A stretch of DNA of 64,000 bases from Streptomyces sp. SID12501. GTDB taxonomy: Bacteria > Actinomycetota > Actinomycetes > Streptomycetales > Streptomycetaceae. This document shows, piece after piece, positions 60,378 through 64,000 of this stretch. Made by a program: the position numbers and the translations under genes. The number at the start of each line of letters is the position of its first letter. The first letter of the stretch is position 1. The stretch covers positions 124,001 through 188,000 of the forward strand of contig NZ_JAAGLU010000007.1 in the NCBI RefSeq assembly GCF_010550245.1. Direction: 5' to 3'. The notes beneath the pieces are model-generated. The model searched no databases and was not told the DNA's origin. It was given only the letters and a program-made list of their open reading frames with translations.

Positions 60378-60910
60378 TCCTCACCGGCCCCGCCATCGCC
60401 TCGGCCCGAGCCGCAGGAGAGATCACCATCGAGCCGTACGACCCGGACTGCCTCTCCCCCAACGCCTACGACTGGCGGCTCGGAGACACCCTGCGCGTCT
60501 GCGACACCGACCTGGACGCCGCCGCCCCCACCCCGTACACCGAGACCGCCGTCCCCGGCTCCGGACTCGTCCTGCGTCCCGGCGTGCTCTACCTCGGCCA
60601 CACCCACGAGAGGACCGGCTCGGAGACGTACGCCCAATTCCTCAACGGCAACCGCACCATGGGCGCGCTCGGCATCTGGGTCCACGTCTCCGCCCCACTC
60701 GGCCACCAAGGCCACGCGATCCACTGGACCCTGGAGATCCGCGCCGCCAGACCCGTCCGTGTCTATCCCCGGATGACGTTCGGCAAGCTCGTCTTCCTCC
60801 GGTGCCTCGGCGCACCGGCCAGCTACCAACTGCACGGTCTCAAATACACCGCGACCGCGGGCATCGACATCTCGCGCCTCTACGAAGAACTCGCCGGAGG
60901 TACCACGTGA
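60374..60910 (+). CDS. dCTP-deaminase-family protein B, keeps catalytic Glu but lacks the RSS loop
   Basis: The GTG at 60374 overlaps gene A by 4 nt; 178 residues. Both proteins begin ILTGP, which indicates tandem duplication. Here the phosphate/nucleotide loop reads NGNRTMGALG (91-100), so Arg110, Ser111 and Arg115 of E. coli Dcd are all lost. Glu121 (HWTLEIRA) matches catalytic Glu138, and SPNAYDWRLGDTL and LRPGVLYLGHT are conserved. Together with A it could rebuild a complete interface active site. Confidence 0.83.
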   Translation: MILTGPAIASARAAGEITIEPYDPDCLSPNAYDWRLGDTLRVCDTDLDAAAPTPYTETAVPGSGLVLRPGVLYLGHTHERTGSETYAQFLNGNRTMGALGIWVHVSAPLGHQGHAIHWTLEIRAARPVRVYPRMTFGKLVFLRCLGAPASYQLHGLKYTATAGIDISRLYEELAGGTT

Positions 60911-62004
60911 GCCCTCTGATCGCGACCGCCCTCGACATGCCGTTCGGCAGCGCGGGCGGAAGTGTCGAGCTCTTACTCGACCTCTACACCGGCGAGAACC
61001 CGCTGATCCCAGCTCGTGCCTTCATGCTCGCCCCACAGACTCCTCCGCTTCGACTGCCTGCGGGGCTGGAACTGATGGCTGTGGCCGGCAAATGCCTCTC
61101 CGGACCGCCCTTCACGACGTACGTCAACGCGTTGCGCCGGGCCCTGGCACAACGCATCGACCCGTCCAGCGTCGATGTCCTCCACCTGCAGCACCTCGCC
61201 TTCGGCGGAACCCCGGCCCTGATCCGCGCACTGCCCGCCCACCCCCGCATCGCGCTCGTCCACGGCACCGACCTGCTGTTCGCCGAAGCCCACCGCGACC
61301 AACTCCGAGTCCTGCAGGAAACCGCACGCCTCGCCAACGCCATCGTCGTCCCGACCGGCGCCATGGCCGACCGACTGCTCCAGCTCGCCCCCACCACCGA
61401 CCGCCGGAAGATCACGAAGATCCCCTGGGGCATCCCCGACCACCTGCTCACCACCCCACCACGGCGCCCCGCCCGCCGATCAACCGGACACCTCCGGCTG
61501 CTTTACGCAGGACGCCTCACCTCCGAGAAGGGCATTGAGACACTCCTGCGCGCCATGCCCGTAGCCCGGGCCCTCGAACTGAGCATCGCGGCACCCCGCC
61601 ACCAGTTCCACGGGCTGACCCCGCTCCTCCGTCTCCTTAAGGTCCACGTCCGCTACCTCGGCTGGCTCAGCCGTCCACAACTGTGGAGAACCTTCGCCGA
61701 TCACGACGCCCTCCTCATGCCCTCGACCACCCTCGAAGCCATGGGCCTGGTCGCACTCGAAGCCCAAGCGTGCGGACTGCCGGTCGTCTACCAACCCGTC
61801 CCGGGCCTGAGCGACACCCTCGCCACAACCGGCCTGGCCACCGACTTCACCAACCCGGCCGCACTCGCCCAGGACCTCAACCGGCTCCACAGCACCCCCG
61901 GCTTGCTGCCCGCACTCCAGGCCGCAGGCCGCACCAACGCCGCCCGCTACCCCCTCACCGCCACGGCAGCTGCCCTGAACAACCTCGGCAAACAGCTCGC
62001 CTGA
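60907..62004 (+). CDS. GT4-family glycosyltransferase
   Basis: The GTG at 60907 overlaps gene B by 4 nt; 365 residues. It has a GT-B fold: N-terminal domain with VDVLHLQHLAFGG and LVHGTDLLFAEAH, then the donor-binding half with RLLYAGRLTSEKGIETLLRA and the E-x7-E-type motif (LEAMGLVALEAQACGLPVV). It has no membrane segments. It would add a sugar from an NDP-sugar to the product of this operon. Last gene of the overlapping set. Confidence 0.85.
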   Translation: MSPLIATALDMPFGSAGGSVELLLDLYTGENPLIPARAFMLAPQTPPLRLPAGLELMAVAGKCLSGPPFTTYVNALRRALAQRIDPSSVDVLHLQHLAFGGTPALIRALPAHPRIALVHGTDLLFAEAHRDQLRVLQETARLANAIVVPTGAMADRLLQLAPTTDRRKITKIPWGIPDHLLTTPPRRPARRSTGHLRLLYAGRLTSEKGIETLLRAMPVARALELSIAAPRHQFHGLTPLLRLLKVHVRYLGWLSRPQLWRTFADHDALLMPSTTLEAMGLVALEAQACGLPVVYQPVPGLSDTLATTGLATDFTNPAALAQDLNRLHSTPGLLPALQAAGRTNAARYPLTATAAALNNLGKQLA

Positions 62005-62096
62005 CGACCCACGCCGCAACGGGAACTGCACCCGGCTCATCACTACGCTGAGCATCGGGACACCCTACGGCACGGCCCACGATCGATCGGGAGACC

Positions 62097-63149
62097 ATGG
62101 CGCTCGACCTCGACACCGACCGCATCCAGCAACTCCTCCACGACGGCGTCCGCGACAAGGTCTACCCCGGCGCCGTCTGGGCCATCGGCAACAGCCAGGG
62201 CATCCAGGCCAGCGGCTCCGCTGGCGTCCTGGATCCCGAGCGCCCCGGCGAGCCAATGCGACGCGACACCGTCTTCGACGTCGCCAGCCTGACCAAGATC
62301 CTCGCTGTGTGGTCGACCATCGGCTGCCTCGTCGAGGACGGCAAGCTACAACTCGACACGCAGCTCGGGGACTTCTGGTCCGAAGTACACGGCCATCCGC
62401 TGGCCGAGGTGACTGCACGGCACCTACTGACGCACACCGCCGGCGCCCCCCTCCGAGCCAACCTCCGGAACCTCTACGGCACCGATCGCCAGGATGTCCG
62501 CGACGGCGTCCTCCGCGAAGCCCTGCACCGGCCGCCCGGCGAGGCCGTGGAGTACACCGATCGCGCCGCGCTCATCCTCGGCTACCTCGCCGAACACCTC
62601 TCCGGTCAGAGTCTCGGCGCGCTGGCAGACAGCCGCGTGTGGCAACCCCTGGGCATGACACAGACCCGCTTCGGGCCACTACCCGACGGTGCAGCGGCCA
62701 GGTGCGCGCCAACCGAGCTCGACGACGGCACGGGAACCCATCTCAAGGGATCCGCACACGACTTCTCCGCCCGCTTGCTCGGCGGGGTATGCGGCATCGC
62801 GGGCGCGTTCTCCGTACTCGAAGACCTCGCCACGTTCCTGCGCTACCTGCTCGCTCCAGCCCAGGTGAGCGAGTCACCCGGATTCGGCGCGGGGTGGATC
62901 AAGGAATCCCTGCAGATCCACACAGGCGAACTGAGCCCGCCCCGTGGCCTCTTCTGGCACCCGGCCCCAGGCACCGCACCCAAAACCGACGACATCTGGG
63001 TCCACTACGGCTTCACCGGCATGGGTGTGTGGATCTCCCCCGGAAAGAACCGATGGGCGACTCTGCTCACCAACAAGCTTTACTACACCCGTGACCGCGA
63101 GCCGCTCACCCTCGTCCGCAACACATTCCGCTCATTGGCATTCACCTGA
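62097..63149 (+). CDS. Serine hydrolase of the class C beta-lactamase/esterase family
   Basis: The ATG at 62097 follows GGGAGA by 5 nt; 350 residues. The SxxK motif is S64-L-T-K67 (FDVASLTKILAVW). The second motif is Y153-T-D (usually YxN), and a HxG-like WVHYGFTGMG lies near the C-terminus. There is no signal peptide, which argues against a periplasmic beta-lactamase and for a cytosolic esterase, transacylase or peptidase. It follows the glycosyltransferase after 92 nt and may belong to the operon or be an independent gene. Confidence 0.82.
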   Translation: MALDLDTDRIQQLLHDGVRDKVYPGAVWAIGNSQGIQASGSAGVLDPERPGEPMRRDTVFDVASLTKILAVWSTIGCLVEDGKLQLDTQLGDFWSEVHGHPLAEVTARHLLTHTAGAPLRANLRNLYGTDRQDVRDGVLREALHRPPGEAVEYTDRAALILGYLAEHLSGQSLGALADSRVWQPLGMTQTRFGPLPDGAAARCAPTELDDGTGTHLKGSAHDFSARLLGGVCGIAGAFSVLEDLATFLRYLLAPAQVSESPGFGAGWIKESLQIHTGELSPPRGLFWHPAPGTAPKTDDIWVHYGFTGMGVWISPGKNRWATLLTNKLYYTRDREPLTLVRNTFRSLAFT

Positions 63150-63210
63150 CCAAAGGCGCGCGGCCACTTGATACTTGGCCAAAGGCTACCTCTGCAAGAA
63201 CTTCGTGGCG

Positions 63211-63426
63211 TCAGGCGATTCTCACAACCGGGTAGCCCACCTTCTTTACAAAGACATCAAGATATCTCCCCTTGCTGGCCGCATTCATCAGTCCGCTGAA
63301 CACGGCCTCAGGTACGCCCGCGTACTGGTAGGTCGATCCATTTCTGAACTGCACTTCGAGCGTCCCCGAGTTCGACTCATAGCCGACGGACGCCAGGTTG
63401 GTGGAGGCGACGGGTATGCGCTGCAC
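63211..63426 (-). CDS. KTSC-domain protein
   Basis: The 71-residue product matches the KTSC family almost end to end: VASTNLASVGYESNSGTLEV, QFRNGSTYQYAGVPEAVFSG and LMNAASKGRYLDVFVKK. The usual terminal Lys-Thr-Ser-Cys-like stretch is VKKVGYPVVRIA here. KTSC domains occur alone or fused to RNA- or tRNA-linked proteins; the function is unclear. It is convergent to the serine hydrolase. Confidence 0.82.
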   Translation of the reverse strand: MQRIPVASTNLASVGYESNSGTLEVQFRNGSTYQYAGVPEAVFSGLMNAASKGRYLDVFVKKVGYPVVRIA

Positions 63427-63507
63427 AGAATCTCTCCCAAGTTCGGTACGAGGCGAGGCGAGACCGGGGGCCTCAACGTGAGGAGGGTCTCCGCCTGCCG
63501 ACGTGGA

Positions 63508-63999
63508 TCAGAAGTGCGTTGCGATGCCGTAAAGGCGGCGGAGTTGTGCCATGTCCTGACGATCGCGTTCCGAGGGCTCGTAGCCCTGGTGGAAGTAGAC
63601 CTGCTGTTCGGCGGACAAGCACGCGACTGACGTCCCATGGATGGTGCCCGTCACGAAGCACGAGGACGGGTAGGCGAATGGACGCTCGGGTTCGGGTGAC
63701 GCCTGCACTGCTGAGCCGTCGTCGGCGAAGACCAGCGGGTGAAGGTCAATCTCTCGTCCGTCCGGTGTCGTCACGACGAATCGGATGGGCCTCCAGTTCA
63801 GGGTCTCCACGAAACCGACCTCATGGAGGGCCGCCACCACAACGTCTTCCTGGTCCTGCCGGTGCATCAAGTCCAGGTCCCGATGGTTTCGCGTCTGCTC
63901 GCCGACCAGAGCGTCGATCCCCCATCCTCCACCGATCCAGACGTCCGCATTCGCCTGTCGTAGCAGGGCCAGGACGAACAACACGTCTTCAGCTGTCAT
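63508..63999 (-). CDS. Aminoglycoside-nucleotidyltransferase-like (ANT(2'')/Lin-type) protein
   Basis: The 163-residue product has the nucleotidyltransferase core VWIGGGWGIDALVGEQTRNH followed by RDLDLMH, which supplies the metal-binding Asp pair, and IDLHPLVFADDG. This matches the small ANT(2'')-Ia/LnuA-like fold that adenylylates antibiotics, and also many orphan homologues. Resistance is not established. The start at 63999 is 1 nt from the window edge, so an earlier start cannot be excluded. Confidence 0.75.
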   Translation of the reverse strand: MTAEDVLFVLALLRQANADVWIGGGWGIDALVGEQTRNHRDLDLMHRQDQEDVVVAALHEVGFVETLNWRPIRFVVTTPDGREIDLHPLVFADDGSAVQASPEPERPFAYPSSCFVTGTIHGTSVACLSAEQQVYFHQGYEPSERDRQDMAQLRRLYGIATHF

Positions 64000-64000
64000 C

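Noticed and set aside
62097..63149. Secreted beta-lactamase resistance gene
   Set aside because: There is no signal peptide and the second motif is YTD rather than YxN, so a cytosolic esterase-like role is more likely.

Overview
The window is high-GC actinobacterial DNA, almost certainly from a Streptomyces chromosome. Evidence: strong third-position GC bias, many GTG starts, 4-nt ATGA/GTGA gene overlaps, a futalosine-type menaquinone locus, Tat-exported and lipobox proteins, DUF397/DUF5753-type regulators and PadR, PucR, Lrp and TetR regulators. No rRNA, tRNA or CRISPR array was recognised.

Layout. 1-3540: a Tat-exported 3-ketosteroid-dehydrogenase-like flavoprotein (cut by the left edge), three small secreted SH3-like proteins and a lipoprotein. 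3563-6575: an alanine-dehydrogenase-fold enzyme, a DUF6817-like protein and a divergent LysR regulator. 6750-10744: lipid genes (acyl-CoA ligase, MaoC-type hydratase) with a TetR regulator and two inverted repeats between the divergent genes. 11178-17475: menaquinone genes mqnE, ubiX-type, mqnP and mqnL around an Lrp regulator, with a broken rhomboid gene inside. 17572-21465: a small membrane protein, an NCS1 permease and an acyl-CoA oxidase. 21719-25889: an accessory block that starts inside a broken ECF sigma-factor gene. It carries a three-gene operon (small membrane protein, MppP/RohP/Ind4-type arginine oxidase, unusual D-2-hydroxyacid-dehydrogenase homologue), a divergent XRE regulator and a GNAT-like protein. 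25890-31253: a mosaic of small accessory genes and debris (NmrA-type reductase with TetR, lipoprotein, SAM methyltransferase, CdiI-like immunity protein, DUF397, truncated XRE regulator). 31287-38372: PadR-regulated ABC transporter, a UvrA2-type ATPase and a regulator with two MerR domains. 38435-42367: a beta-roll (RTX-like) repeat protein, PucR regulator, yeast-type cytosine deaminase and an iron/2-oxoglutarate oxygenase. 42369-45351: a degenerate substrate-binding-protein gene split by a TnpB element that carries a divergent ribbon-helix-helix gene. 45368-53481: cytochrome c maturation (ccsB, resB, ccdA, resA-like), a deacetylase-fold lipoprotein, a histidine phosphatase and hemL. 54524-63149: an integrase remnant abutting a compact operon that looks biosynthetic. 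63211-63999: a KTSC protein and a nucleotidyltransferase.

Two loci best fit an undescribed system. First, 54855-62004 combines an HFCD-type flavoprotein, an XRE regulator, a histidine-kinase-like ATPase, a MurA-like enolpyruvyl transferase, a 5'-nucleotidase-like phosphoesterase, two tandem dCTP-deaminase homologues and a glycosyltransferase, mostly with 4-nt overlaps. The two deaminase homologues have complementary losses: one keeps the GRSS...R loop but has Met at the catalytic Glu position; the other keeps the Glu but has lost the loop. This suggests an obligate hetero-oligomer or a repurposed fold. Second, the arginine-oxidase operon at 21889-24216 pairs a well-conserved MppP-like enzyme with a dehydrogenase homologue that lacks the usual catalytic His, without the other known enduracididine, azomycin or indolmycin genes. 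Functions are inferred from recognisable motifs; no database search was run.
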